This document shows, one piece after another, positions 1 through 7,846 of a DNA stretch of 12,782 nucleotides. The notes under the pieces were generated by a model. The model saw only the letters and a program-made list of their open reading frames with translations, did no database searches and was not told where the DNA came from. Source of the DNA: Candidatus Rifleibacteriota bacterium. GTDB taxonomy: Bacteria; Riflebacteria; Ozemobacteria; Ozemobacterales; Ozemobacteraceae. The position numbers and the translations under genes were made by a program. The stretch is taken from positions 9,474-22,255 of the forward strand of contig JAKJFO010000049.1 in the NCBI GenBank assembly GCA_022704885.1. Direction: 5' to 3'. How positions within the stretch are numbered: the first letter of the stretch is position 1; every line of letters starts with the position of its first letter.

Positions 1-1848
1 GATCAGCAGTTCGTCGAAGATATCGCATTGAGCTGGTTTTTCGACAGTGCCGTCGCCACTGTCGATTACGTAGAACACAGGGGCATCGCCGCCAGAAGGC
101 TCGAACAGCAGTTCGGGTTCAGAGTCTTCGTTGGCGGCATGGTCGTAGACGGCTCGCAGCCAGGGCTTGTTGAAGTCTGAGTCGAATGCGAAAAATTCGA
201 CTTTTTCGACGTCTGACCAGTGACTGGCACGATCGATCTGTTCAGCAGTCCACAGGCGATAGCCATCTTTTCCGTGTCTGACCCGATAGACGGGGCATGG
301 CATATAAAGCCGCTCATCATCTAATTGCATGCGATACATGACCTGGTTATAGTCACTGCGCGGCTTTTTGTGCTCTTTTGCAGTAAAAAACGCGGTAAAA
401 GTCGCCTCAATATAAACTTTGCGTCCGTCATCAGCATCAAACCAGGGGTGATGCACCGGGTTGTAAAAATTGTAGGCATCGTGTTCGATGATCTTGCGCG
501 CATACAGCCAGGGCCCGGTGAAGGTGTCGGCTTCGCTGTACCAGATTTCGCCGGTGTTACCCTGTGCGAACATGACCCAACGGTCGCGATACTGGTTATA
601 GCTTATCGACCCGGTAAAATCGCCAATTCGTCGCCCGCTGCCAAGCTCGATCAGGCTCAGCCAGGTTTCATCGATTTTAATGAAACCTTCTTTCAATAGC
701 TGCTTCTGAACAGCGGCATCATAAGGCAATGTGCCTTGACGCCATTTCATTTGCGGTCGCCCGGTAGAACCGCGTTCGATTTCGTAATATCTGCCGCCAA
801 TCAGGCAGGCATCAAAAGCTGCGCTGGCAGGGTCGACCGTGATCAGGCAGGTATAGTGCTCGTATTCTGATGGCGTTGCGAATGAGCTCAGAGTACGGGT
901 TATTCTTTCCCAGGGCTGCAGGCAGAAACCTGCGACATCGCCATATTTTACCGGAACGGCACGGGCCGACTTGTGGGGGCGCGATGATTCTATGCGTCTG
1001 AACGGAACAAAAACACCCTGCAGTTCTTCAAACACGGCATAACCGGTTTCGACGGCCTCTTCGAGAGTTTTATGAATGACATAGCGGCAGGCCAGAATTT
1101 CTTTTTCGTTATCAGTATCGGCGATCAGGGGCACTACCGTTTCGATCCAGACGAAACCAGGCTCTGGCAACGGAACCATGCGGCTGGCGAATCCTTCCTG
1201 TTCAGTAAAAAACTTCAGTGGCAGCTGCAGATCTGGAACCCCTGACCTGGTCAAATCTATCTCAGCGCCAGAACCGCTCAAATTCATGCGGCCTGGCCCG
1301 AGAGTGTCGCCATAAAAGCTCAGCAACCGGTTCTGCCAGACGACTGGCACAGCCGAATCAAGCCCTAGAACATCGCCGGCCAGCTCAAAAGGCTGCCCCG
1401 AGAGGTCGATGCCGGCCAGAGCACTGTCGCGATAACGACCACTGCCGGTGATGCGATAAAGTCTTTCGGCAATGGCGGTTCGTTCGAGCGCTAACGTAAA
1501 AATCGTACCTGGCTCGATCTTAACCGTTACGGAACGTTCGCCGAAGAAGTCTATCTGAGGCACCCGATAACCATGTCCGCGCACAAGAAAGCGTACGCTT
1601 TTTCCTACCAGATCGGGCTCGATTACAGCAATATTGCCAAGGTTGTCGCTCTGCAGCGTCAAGGCATTGAAGGCTTCCAGTTCTACCAGTGGGATTCCGC
1701 GACCATCAGCTGCATCGACCGTTCTGATCAGAAAAACATTTGCAGCAACCTGCTTTTCAGCCGCCGACAACTCTGGATATTGACAAAATGCCAGCATTAT
1801 AAGCAGCTGCAGACAAGCCAGCGAGCAGAATCGATTTTTCCAGATCAT
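1..1848 (-). CDS. Secreted beta-propeller-like protein with N-terminal Ig/transthyretin-like domain (partial, C-terminus outside window)
   Basis: The minus-strand frame is open for 616 codons from an ATG at 1848 to the window edge, so the C-terminus is missing. An AGGGG ribosome binding site lies 5 nt before the ATG. Residues 1-30 form a signal peptide (hydrophobic ACLQLLIMLAF, likely cleavage near LSA/AEK), so the protein is exported. Residues about 36-122 look like a carboxypeptidase-regulatory or transthyretin-like beta sandwich. The segment AERLYRITGSGRYRDS (127-142), the SFYGDT motif (177-182), and GEIWYSEADTFTGPW (433-447) followed by FYNPVHHPWF (461-470) recall a family of large secreted hypothetical proteins with a five-bladed, glycoside-hydrolase-like propeller (DUF4185-like). 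That family link is from memory and no catalytic residues can be assigned. It lies downstream of the symporter gene but behind a terminator, so it is probably transcribed separately; I saw no convincing promoter in 1849-1934. Confidence 0.8.
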   Translation of the reverse strand, partial: MIWKNRFCSLACLQLLIMLAFCQYPELSAAEKQVAANVFLIRTVDAADGRGIPLVELEAFNALTLQSDNLGNIAVIEPDLVGKSVRFLVRGHGYRVPQIDFFGERSVTVKIEPGTIFTLALERTAIAERLYRITGSGRYRDSALAGIDLSGQPFELAGDVLGLDSAVPVVWQNRLLSFYGDTLGPGRMNLSGSGAEIDLTRSGVPDLQLPLKFFTEQEGFASRMVPLPEPGFVWIETVVPLIADTDNEKEILACRYVIHKTLEEAVETGYAVFEELQGVFVPFRRIESSRPHKSARAVPVKYGDVAGFCLQPWERITRTLSSFATPSEYEHYTCLITVDPASAAFDACLIGGRYYEIERGSTGRPQMKWRQGTLPYDAAVQKQLLKEGFIKIDETWLSLIELGSGRRIGDFTGSISYNQYRDRWVMFAQGNTGEIWYSEADTFTGPWLYARKIIEHDAYNFYNPVHHPWFDADDGRKVYIEATFTAFFTAKEHKKPRSDYNQVMYRMQLDDERLYMPCPVYRVRHGKDGYRLWTAEQIDRASHWSDVEKVEFFAFDSDFNKPWLRAVYDHAANEDSEPELLFEPSGGDAPVFYVIDSGDGTVEKPAQCDIFDELLI

Positions 1849-1934
1849 ATAATCCCCTGCTTTATGGTTTTGACAAATATACCATTATGGCCTCTCAGTC
1901 TAAAGAATAGTTTCAAAACACTTTCCTGCACGAT

Positions 1935-1976
1935 AAAAAATGCCGGGCGACTGCTGTTTGAGCAGGGCCCGGCATT
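1935..1976 (-). terminator. Intrinsic terminator of the AGCS symporter gene
   Basis: On the minus strand, 21 nt after the symporter stop, TGCCGGGC (1967-1974) pairs with GCCCGGCA (1941-1948). A second inner stem CTGCT/AGCAG closes a short loop, and T6 follows (1940-1935). The outer stem extends by two A:T pairs. There is no T-run on the plus strand, so it terminates minus-strand transcription only and separates the symporter from the secreted protein gene. Confidence 0.9.
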
Positions 1977-1996
1977 GGTTAAGACCAGCGACGAGG

Positions 1997-3430
1997 TCAG
2001 CGTAATGGGCGCATGGCGGGATAACGTTCTTCGTAATCGCGTAACATGCCGGCGACTACACCTGAAAGAGCGAGTAATGCCAGAAGATTCGGAAAGGCCA
2101 TCAGGCCATTGGCGATATCTGAGAGGTTCCAGATCAGTTCGAGCGGAACTGCCGCGCCAATTGGTATAAGCAGCACGTAAACGAGGCGATAGATGAATAC
2201 CGCTTTTTTAGCGCGTTTGGGATTGGCATCGAACATATAACGAACCGAGCGGTCACCGTAATAGCTCCAGCCGATCATTGTCGAGAAAGTGAAAAAGATC
2301 AGGCCAAAGCTGACGACGTGGTGGCCCCATGCGACATTGTGCCTGAACGCAGCAGCAGTCAGTTCAGCACCCTTGAGGCCGGCAAACAGAGGAGCTTCAG
2401 CCTGATTGAAATAGCCACTGGTAATTATTACCAATGCAGTCATCGAACAGATCACTATAGTATCGATAAAGGGTTCGAGCAGGGCAACCATACCCTCGCG
2501 AACTGGCTCAGCCGTTTTTGCCGCGGCATGTGCGATTGGTGCCGAACCGAGACCGGCCTCATTTGAGAAAAGGCCGCGGGCAATGCCCCAACGCATCGCC
2601 TCGGCGACGCCGTAGCCGAGCATGCCGCCGGCGGCTTCCTGCAGGCCAAATGCTGAACCAAAAATCATTTTAAAGGCCGGAATCAGATTCTCGCGCTGCA
2701 CAAATAGAATGTAAAGCGATGCCGCTACATAGCCAAAAGCCATGAACGGCACGACCTTGTCGGCAAAACTGGCGATACGCTTGATGCCGCCAAGAATGAC
2801 AATACCTACCAGTATGGCAATTACAATGCCGATTACCAGCCGCACCATGTTAAAACCTTCACCGGTTGCGACCTCAGCCAGTCCGGCCTCGCAGAGATAG
2901 GAGTGCAGAGGAGCAGCCACCGAATTGGCCTGCACCATATTGCCGATACCGAATGAGGCGACAAAAGCAAAAATGGCGAAGAGCATTCCAAGTTTCGGCA
3001 TTTTCAGACCATCTCGCAGATAATACATCGGGCCACCGGCTACTTCGCCATCTGAGTCGATCGTACGGTATTTCAGCGCAAGCAGGCAACAGGTAAACTT
3101 GGTACACATGCCGATAAAGGCGCTGACCCACATCCAGAAGACCGCACCCGGCCCGCCGCTGGCAATGGCTGTGGCGACGCCGGCAATGTTACCGGTGCCT
3201 ACTGTTGCTGCCAGCGCTGTCGACAGTGCCTGAAAGTGCGTGATTTCGCCTTTGTCGTCAGGTTTCTCCCATTTACCAGAAATCAACGACCAGGCATGCG
3301 CAAAAAACCTGATCTGCACGAGCCGCATTTTATAGGTAAGCCAGATGCCAGTGCCAACGATCATGAACATGAGAAAATAACCCCACACGTAACCGTTGAC
3401 TGTCTCGACCCATTTCGCGAATTGTTCCAC
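1997..3430 (-). CDS. Sodium:alanine symporter, AGCS family
   Basis: Integral inner-membrane transporter expected to import alanine, glycine or a related amino acid with Na+ (Pfam Na_Ala_symp). It has 477 residues, a normal length, with about ten to eleven hydrophobic segments. Family signatures are clear: ATVGTGNIAG (75-84), GGPGAVFWMW (92-101), GGPMYYL (132-138), NEAGLGSAPIAHAAAKT (290-306) and the late FSTMIGWSYYGDRS (382-395). The frame can be extended to a TTG at 3466. I chose the GTG at 3430 instead because GGAGG sits 5 nt upstream, and the resulting N-terminus VEQFAKWVETVNGYVWG matches where family members normally begin. It has its own promoter (3491-3518) and terminator (1935-1976), so it is monocistronic. 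Substrate specificity cannot be read from the sequence. Confidence 0.95.
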   Translation of the reverse strand: MEQFAKWVETVNGYVWGYFLMFMIVGTGIWLTYKMRLVQIRFFAHAWSLISGKWEKPDDKGEITHFQALSTALAATVGTGNIAGVATAIASGGPGAVFWMWVSAFIGMCTKFTCCLLALKYRTIDSDGEVAGGPMYYLRDGLKMPKLGMLFAIFAFVASFGIGNMVQANSVAAPLHSYLCEAGLAEVATGEGFNMVRLVIGIVIAILVGIVILGGIKRIASFADKVVPFMAFGYVAASLYILFVQRENLIPAFKMIFGSAFGLQEAAGGMLGYGVAEAMRWGIARGLFSNEAGLGSAPIAHAAAKTAEPVREGMVALLEPFIDTIVICSMTALVIITSGYFNQAEAPLFAGLKGAELTAAAFRHNVAWGHHVVSFGLIFFTFSTMIGWSYYGDRSVRYMFDANPKRAKKAVFIYRLVYVLLIPIGAAVPLELIWNLSDIANGLMAFPNLLALLALSGVVAGMLRDYEERYPAMRPLR

Positions 3431-3490
3431 ATTTACCTCCGGACAGATAATACTATCTCTTATCAACTATCGGGTCGCCGACGGCTCAGA

Positions 3491-3518
3491 ATAATAGCTA
3501 ACCCGTAAAAACCGGCAA
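3491..3518 (-). promoter_or_regulatory. Candidate sigma-70-type promoter for the symporter gene
   Basis: On the minus strand TTGCCG (3518-3513) is followed after 16 nt by TATTAT (3496-3491), matching 4/6 and 5/6 of the -35 and -10 consensus. It lies 61 nt upstream of the GTG start at 3430, leaving room for a 5' leader of about 50 nt ending in GGAGG. It is back to back with the plus-strand promoter at 3534-3563. Confidence 0.55.
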
Positions 3519-3533
3519 AAAATGTTATACCGA

Positions 3534-3563
3534 TTGGACTTTACGGCCAACTGCAATTATAAT
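3534..3563 (+). promoter_or_regulatory. Candidate sigma-70-type promoter of the flavoprotein operon
   Basis: TTGGAC (3534-3539) and a perfect TATAAT (3558-3563) are separated by 18 nt. Predicted initiation near 3570 falls downstream of an in-frame upstream start at 3522 and 27 nt before the ATG at 3597. The promoter position therefore helps to fix the start of the first gene of this operon. Confidence 0.65.
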
Positions 3564-3596
3564 GCGGCAGGTCGAAAATCAATACGGGTGAAGCTT

Positions 3597-4214
3597 ATGC
3601 AAAATGAGATTAACTGGGAATCAGCAAACGAAACCGGGTTTCCAATGAAACTGGTCGAAAAGGGCCTTGACCTCAAAGGGCGCAACGCGTTTTTCTTTTA
3701 TTTTTCGGTTACTATCGCGGTTGTGTCGATGGTCTGGGTAATCATGCTGTCGATCCGCATCATGATGCTGAGCCGCACCGACCCGGCGATTCCGGGATAT
3801 TACGTTACCATTGCGATGGTGTGCATCGGCGTCAGCCTGGTCAGCCTGCACCATTTCTACCGGGTTTTCGCTGACCGCAAGGCATATTTCAAGCAGATCG
3901 AAATCGATGACACCGGCCTCGTCAAATTTCTCGAAGTTACCAGCGAAGGTCGCCGCGAATGGCAGGAAAAACTGCGCAAATTCGAGTCGATCAGCCTGCG
4001 CCACTATACTTACCGGGGCAAAGATTCATGGTATGTGGCTGTTGTGCATGGCGACAAGACAAAGAGTTTTCCCATTTTTTCGCCAGGGGAAAGCGACCGC
4101 GAAGCGCCCGAAGAAGCCAAGCGCGAGCTTCTGGCGCGTATGGGCAGCCAGTTCAGCCAGTTCGGACTGGTAACCAGCTACGAAAAAAAATCAGAGAATG
4201 AAGAGCAAAGCTGA
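3597..4214 (+). CDS. Inner-membrane protein with two transmembrane helices and a cytoplasmic PH-like domain, function unknown
   Basis: I do not recognise a named family. The 205-residue protein has a charged N-terminus (1-28), a first transmembrane helix (about 32-54), a short polar loop (SRTDPAIPG), a second helix (about 69-88), and then a soluble, mostly beta-predicted region (about 95-175) that could be a small pleckstrin-homology-like fold; the fold is a guess. The C-terminal tail is highly charged. The ATG at 3597 is preceded by GGTGA with 5-nt spacing and lies just after the promoter at 3534-3563; a longer frame from 3522 would start upstream of the predicted transcript. The stop codon overlaps the next start (TGATG), so it is translationally coupled to the flavin reductase-like gene and may be a membrane partner of that system. 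Confidence 0.8.
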   Translation: MQNEINWESANETGFPMKLVEKGLDLKGRNAFFFYFSVTIAVVSMVWVIMLSIRIMMLSRTDPAIPGYYVTIAMVCIGVSLVSLHHFYRVFADRKAYFKQIEIDDTGLVKFLEVTSEGRREWQEKLRKFESISLRHYTYRGKDSWYVAVVHGDKTKSFPIFSPGESDREAPEEAKRELLARMGSQFSQFGLVTSYEKKSENEEQS

Positions 4215-4807
4215 TGAAAAAGAAAACACAGGATTCACCCAATAAAGAAAAATCCGTCTGGCAGCCGACAACTGCTCTGGCTCCGGTTCCGGCGGTTATG
4301 GTCACCTGCCAGGGCAAGCAGGGGCGCCCCAATATCATTACCCTCGCCTGGGTCGGTACAGTCAACTCAGAACCACCCATGCTGTCGATTTCAATACGAC
4401 CCGAACGCTATTCATACGGCCTGATCAAAGAAAGCGGCGAATTCGTGGTCAATCTCGCCGATCGCCAGACCGCACAGGCAACCGATCTTTGTGGAGTAAT
4501 CAGCGGCCGCGACCATGACAAGTTTCACGAAACCGGTCTGACGGCAGGGCGCAGTCAGACTTTGCAGGCGCCGATAATAATCGAATGCCCGATAAACATC
4601 GAGTGCAAAATCGAGCAGGAAATAGCTCTCGGCTCGCATAACATGTTCATTGCCCGCATCACAGCAGTGCAGGTAACACAAAAACTGATCGACAAAGATG
4701 ATTGTCTGCATATCGAAAATGCCTCACTGGTCGGGTTCGCGCACGGACATTACTATCAGCTCGGCCGACAAATCGGGCAGTTCGGCTTCAGCGTGAAAAA
4801 GAAGTGA
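4214..4807 (+). CDS. Flavin reductase family protein (FMN-binding split barrel)
   Basis: A 197-residue protein of the Flavin_Reduct/DIM6-NTAB family. Members bind FMN in a split beta-barrel dimer and either reduce free flavin with NAD(P)H or use it to handle small molecules. Typical features are VPAVMVTCQG (25-34), NIITLAWVGTVNSEPPMLSISIR (40-62; the flavin-contacting strand region), the EFVVNL strand (76-81), GSHNMFIARI (140-149) and the C-terminal YYQLGRQIGQFGFS (180-193). Length is normal. The ATG shares its A with the previous gene's stop (TGATG), and the stop overlaps the next GTG start, so this is the second gene of a tightly packed operon. Likely cytoplasmic. It could supply reduced flavin to the two FAD proteins downstream, but that is inferred from context only. 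Confidence 0.92.
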   Translation: MKKKTQDSPNKEKSVWQPTTALAPVPAVMVTCQGKQGRPNIITLAWVGTVNSEPPMLSISIRPERYSYGLIKESGEFVVNLADRQTAQATDLCGVISGRDHDKFHETGLTAGRSQTLQAPIIIECPINIECKIEQEIALGSHNMFIARITAVQVTQKLIDKDDCLHIENASLVGFAHGHYYQLGRQIGQFGFSVKKK

Positions 4808-6072
4808 GTGCTGTCGATCTGCTGATTGTCGGTGCCGGTGCGGCCGGTCTGATGGCAGCCATTAAGGCGGCTGACGATGGCCTGCGGGTCAGTATTGTCG
4901 AATCTATGGCAAAACCAGCCCGCAAACTCGGTATTGCCGGCAAAGGCCGCGGCAACCTTACCAATACAGCGCCAACTGCTGAATTTCTCAAGCACTTCAA
5001 CCGGCATGGGCGATTTTTAAAAGCCGCGTTCGCAGCGTTTTTCAACAAAGATCTCATCGAATTTTTCGAAAGCGAAGGTTTAAAGACCGTCGAAGAACGC
5101 GGCGGCCGGGTTTTTGTCGCTTCCGGCAGGGCTACTGATGCAGTAAGATGCCTGCATCATGCAATTGAACGCCGTGGCATCAAACTGCTGACCAGTAACC
5201 CGGCTCGCGATCTGCTGATCATCGAAAAATCCTGTCATGGTGTCATTCTGGCGAACGGACGCAAACTCGAAGCGACCAGAACACTGCTGGCAACCGGCGG
5301 CATGTCATACCCGCTGACCGGCTCGACCGGTGACGGCCTGAGAATGGCAAAACAGTGCGGCCATACAATAGTGACTCCCCTGCCCGCTCTGGTAGCACTC
5401 AAATCTGAGCAGACACTGCCAGAAAATCTGCAGAGTGTCGTTCTCAAAAATGTCTCGGCCGAACTTCGTATCAACGGGAAAAAAGATACTGCCGAGTTTG
5501 GCGAAATGGCATTTCTCGACGGATACCTGGCCGGGCCGATCATAATAACCCTCAGCCGCACAGCTGTTCAGGCGCTTCATTCCGGGCACAAGGTCGAAAT
5601 CGTGCTCGACCTGAAACCGGCGCTCGACCATGCAACTCTCGACCGCCGCCTGCTGCGCGAAATTGAGAACAATCGCGGTATCGACATCGCTGGCCTGATC
5701 GCCAAATTGCTGCCAGCTGAACTGCGCCGTTACTGTCTTGAACAGACCGGCCTGACTGGCAGTAAAAAAGCAGATCAGATGAGTGCCGAACAAAGAAAAA
5801 ACCTGCGCCTATGGCTCAAAGAACAGCGTTATCACGTCACTGGTCACGCCCCATGGGAACAGGCCATAGTTACAGCTGGCGGCATCGCCACCAGCGAAAT
5901 CAATCCGAACACACTCGAATCAAGAATCATCGCAAACCTGTATTTTGCCGGCGAAATCATCGACATCGACGCTGATACCGGCGGCTATAATCTTCAGGCC
6001 GCCTTTTCGACCGGCTGGCTGGCTGGCATGTCAGCTGCACAGGCAATCAAAAACGCCGGCAAGGCCCGTTAA
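4804..6072 (+). CDS. FAD-dependent oxidoreductase of the BaiN/HI0933 (YhiN) family
   Basis: A 422-residue cytoplasmic flavoprotein of the HI0933_like family. The N-terminal dinucleotide-binding fold has LLIVGAGAAG (6-15) with the acidic E33 that ends the second strand and binds ribose. It is followed by the family motif GKGRGNLTN (46-54), ATGGMSYPLTGSTGDG (163-178), and a C-terminal FAD motif, AGEIIDIDADTGGYNLQAA (382-400). Many relatives have Cys in the fifth position of GxGRCNLTN; here it is Gly50. I chose the GTG at 4804, which overlaps the previous stop in a GTGA arrangement and places the nucleotide fold at residue 5. An in-frame TTG at 4702 would add 34 residues inside the neighbouring gene and is unlikely. 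Physiological substrate is unknown for most of the family; the bile-acid role of BaiN should not be carried over. Confidence 0.92.
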   Translation: MSAVDLLIVGAGAAGLMAAIKAADDGLRVSIVESMAKPARKLGIAGKGRGNLTNTAPTAEFLKHFNRHGRFLKAAFAAFFNKDLIEFFESEGLKTVEERGGRVFVASGRATDAVRCLHHAIERRGIKLLTSNPARDLLIIEKSCHGVILANGRKLEATRTLLATGGMSYPLTGSTGDGLRMAKQCGHTIVTPLPALVALKSEQTLPENLQSVVLKNVSAELRINGKKDTAEFGEMAFLDGYLAGPIIITLSRTAVQALHSGHKVEIVLDLKPALDHATLDRRLLREIENNRGIDIAGLIAKLLPAELRRYCLEQTGLTGSKKADQMSAEQRKNLRLWLKEQRYHVTGHAPWEQAIVTAGGIATSEINPNTLESRIIANLYFAGEIIDIDADTGGYNLQAAFSTGWLAGMSAAQAIKNAGKAR

Positions 6073-6093
6073 AACCGCAAAGGAACCCACACC

Positions 6094-7710
6094 ATGAAAT
6101 TCATATTACGCCAGCTCGAACTGCCTCTGGATTATAAAGACGACGACCTGCCAGCAGCAGCAGCGCGCCGCCTCAAATGCGACGTCGATGAAATAATTCA
6201 TGTCGAGCTCGTAAAAAGATCGATAGACGCCAGACCAAGACGGCCGGCACCGCTGTTTATCGCCGCCGTAAAACTCGAAATGGCCGCCCGGTTCCGCATG
6301 CCATCCTGGTTAAAAAAAGACATCGAAGAGCTCGAAGATGAGCCGGTTTCGCTAGAAATTCCAGCTAAACCCGTTCTAAAAAGCAATGATCCACGACCGA
6401 TAGTGATCGGCGCCGGCCCGGCAGGTCTGATGGCCGCCTGCCATCTGGCTACAACGGGGCTCAGTCCAATCGTTATCGAACGCGGCGACCGGGCCGACCG
6501 TCGCAAACCTGTCGTCGACAGCTTCTGGCGAACAGGCGCTTTCAATCCCGAAAACAACGCACTCTACGGCGAGGGCGGAGCTGGCCTGTTTTCTGATGGC
6601 AAACTTACTGCGCGCAGCAAGGATCGGCCACGCATACGCACTTTTTTTGAAATTCTGGTGCGCTGCGGCGCGCCACGTGACATTCTGATCGATGCTGAAC
6701 CGCACCTCGGCAGCGATGTGCTGCTCGAAGTTGTCGCCAACATGCGCCAACTTATCGAATCCAACGGTGGCGAAATTCTTTACAATACGACACTCACCGA
6801 TATAATCTGCGAAAATGGCACAGTTATCGGCATTAAATGTGGTGACAAAGAAATCCCCTGTAACGCCCTGATTCTGGCAACCGGGCACAGCGCGCGCGAC
6901 GTCTACCACCTGCTGCATACCCGGAAGGCCAGTCTCGAAAGCAAGCCTCTGGCCATCGGCATCAGACTCGAAGCGCCGCAGACGCAGATCAACCAGTCGC
7001 AATACGGCCGATTCGCCGGGCATCCAAGACTGAAGGCGGCGAGTTTCCGGGTGACGCGCCGCCCCGAAAATGAGGCCAGAGCATGTTACAGTTTCTGCAT
7101 GTGCCCAGGTGGTCTGGTTATCTGCTGCGCATCAGAGCATGGCGCGCTTACAACCAACGGCATGAGCTACTCAGGCCGCGACAGTATCTGGGGTAATGCT
7201 GCTTTCATAGTGCCGGTCGAACCCACCGACTTCGCAGACCCGGCCTTCGCCTCTTCAGGCAAAGAACTCGCCGGGCTGCTCTTTCAGGAAAAAATCGAAA
7301 AGGCAGCCTTTACTGCCGGCGGTGGCGACTTTGTCGTGCCAGCACTGATGCTCGCCGACTTTCTTGCAGCAAAGATTTCTGACAGCCTCCCTGCCAACAG
7401 ATCATGCCTGCGTTCAGCACCGGCTTGTTTCGACAGCATTCTACCCGAATTCGTCACCCGAACTTTGCGACAATCTCTCCCGCCAATGCTGCGGGAACTT
7501 GGCAATATCAACTTCGCAGACTGCATCGTTTATGCAGCAGAAACCCGCAGCTCGAGCGCAGTACGCATTCTGCGCGACGAGACGGGCCAGTCGCCGACTC
7601 TACGCGGCCTTTTTCCGGCCGGCGAAGGTGCCGGTTACGCCGGTGGTATCGTCAGCTCTGCTGTCGACGGACTCAAGGCTGCCGAACAGCTAACCGCCAA
7701 CCTTATTTGA
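6094..7710 (+). CDS. FAD-dependent dehydrogenase, COG2509 type
   Basis: A 538-residue protein of the uncharacterised COG2509 FAD-dependent dehydrogenase group. Residues 1-95 form the family's N-terminal extension, including the KRSIDARPRRP segment (41-51). The FAD fold begins at IVIGAGPAGLMAA (103-115), with E129 closing the second strand. Further signatures are YGEGGAGLFSDGKL (158-171), FCMCPGGLV (334-342) followed by NGMSYSGRD, and the C-terminal GEGAGYAGGIVSSAVDG (510-526). Cysteines 335 and 337 lie in the conserved CMCPGG motif and could be redox active, which is inference. The ATG is preceded by AAAGGA at 9 nt and follows the BaiN-like gene after 21 nt, so it ends the operon. I found no clear terminator in 7711-7760. 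Reaction and substrate are not known. Confidence 0.93.
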   Translation: MKFILRQLELPLDYKDDDLPAAAARRLKCDVDEIIHVELVKRSIDARPRRPAPLFIAAVKLEMAARFRMPSWLKKDIEELEDEPVSLEIPAKPVLKSNDPRPIVIGAGPAGLMAACHLATTGLSPIVIERGDRADRRKPVVDSFWRTGAFNPENNALYGEGGAGLFSDGKLTARSKDRPRIRTFFEILVRCGAPRDILIDAEPHLGSDVLLEVVANMRQLIESNGGEILYNTTLTDIICENGTVIGIKCGDKEIPCNALILATGHSARDVYHLLHTRKASLESKPLAIGIRLEAPQTQINQSQYGRFAGHPRLKAASFRVTRRPENEARACYSFCMCPGGLVICCASEHGALTTNGMSYSGRDSIWGNAAFIVPVEPTDFADPAFASSGKELAGLLFQEKIEKAAFTAGGGDFVVPALMLADFLAAKISDSLPANRSCLRSAPACFDSILPEFVTRTLRQSLPPMLRELGNINFADCIVYAAETRSSSAVRILRDETGQSPTLRGLFPAGEGAGYAGGIVSSAVDGLKAAEQLTANLI

Positions 7711-7764
7711 ACTACTCTATGCATCCTGACTGGTATTCTGCACCTGAAAAAAATCATTTTGTCA

Positions 7765-7792
7765 TTGCGGCTATTTGCTGGTAGCATATAAA
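7765..7792 (+). promoter_or_regulatory. Possible promoter of the histidine kinase gene
   Basis: TTGCGG (7765-7770) and TATAAA (7787-7792) are separated by 16 nt, about 55 nt before the ATG at 7847. The match is moderate (4/6 and 5/6). The 136-nt gap from the upstream operon makes a separate promoter plausible. Confidence 0.4.
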
Positions 7793-7846
7793 TTAGATAG
7801 ATAAATGCCGAGACGGGTACCAATGCTGTTTTGAGCAGGAAATAAA

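Noticed and set aside
1573..2169. 198-codon plus-strand frame
   Set aside because: It crosses the start of one verified minus-strand gene, a terminator and the end of another; its residues show no domain.
4702..4803. N-terminal extension of the BaiN-like protein from a TTG
   Set aside because: It overlaps 100 nt of the flavin reductase-like gene and adds residues unlike the family; the GTG at 4804 in a GTGA overlap fits better.
6376..7023. 215-codon minus-strand frame
   Set aside because: It lies antisense within the COG2509 dehydrogenase, whose family motifs confirm the plus-strand reading.
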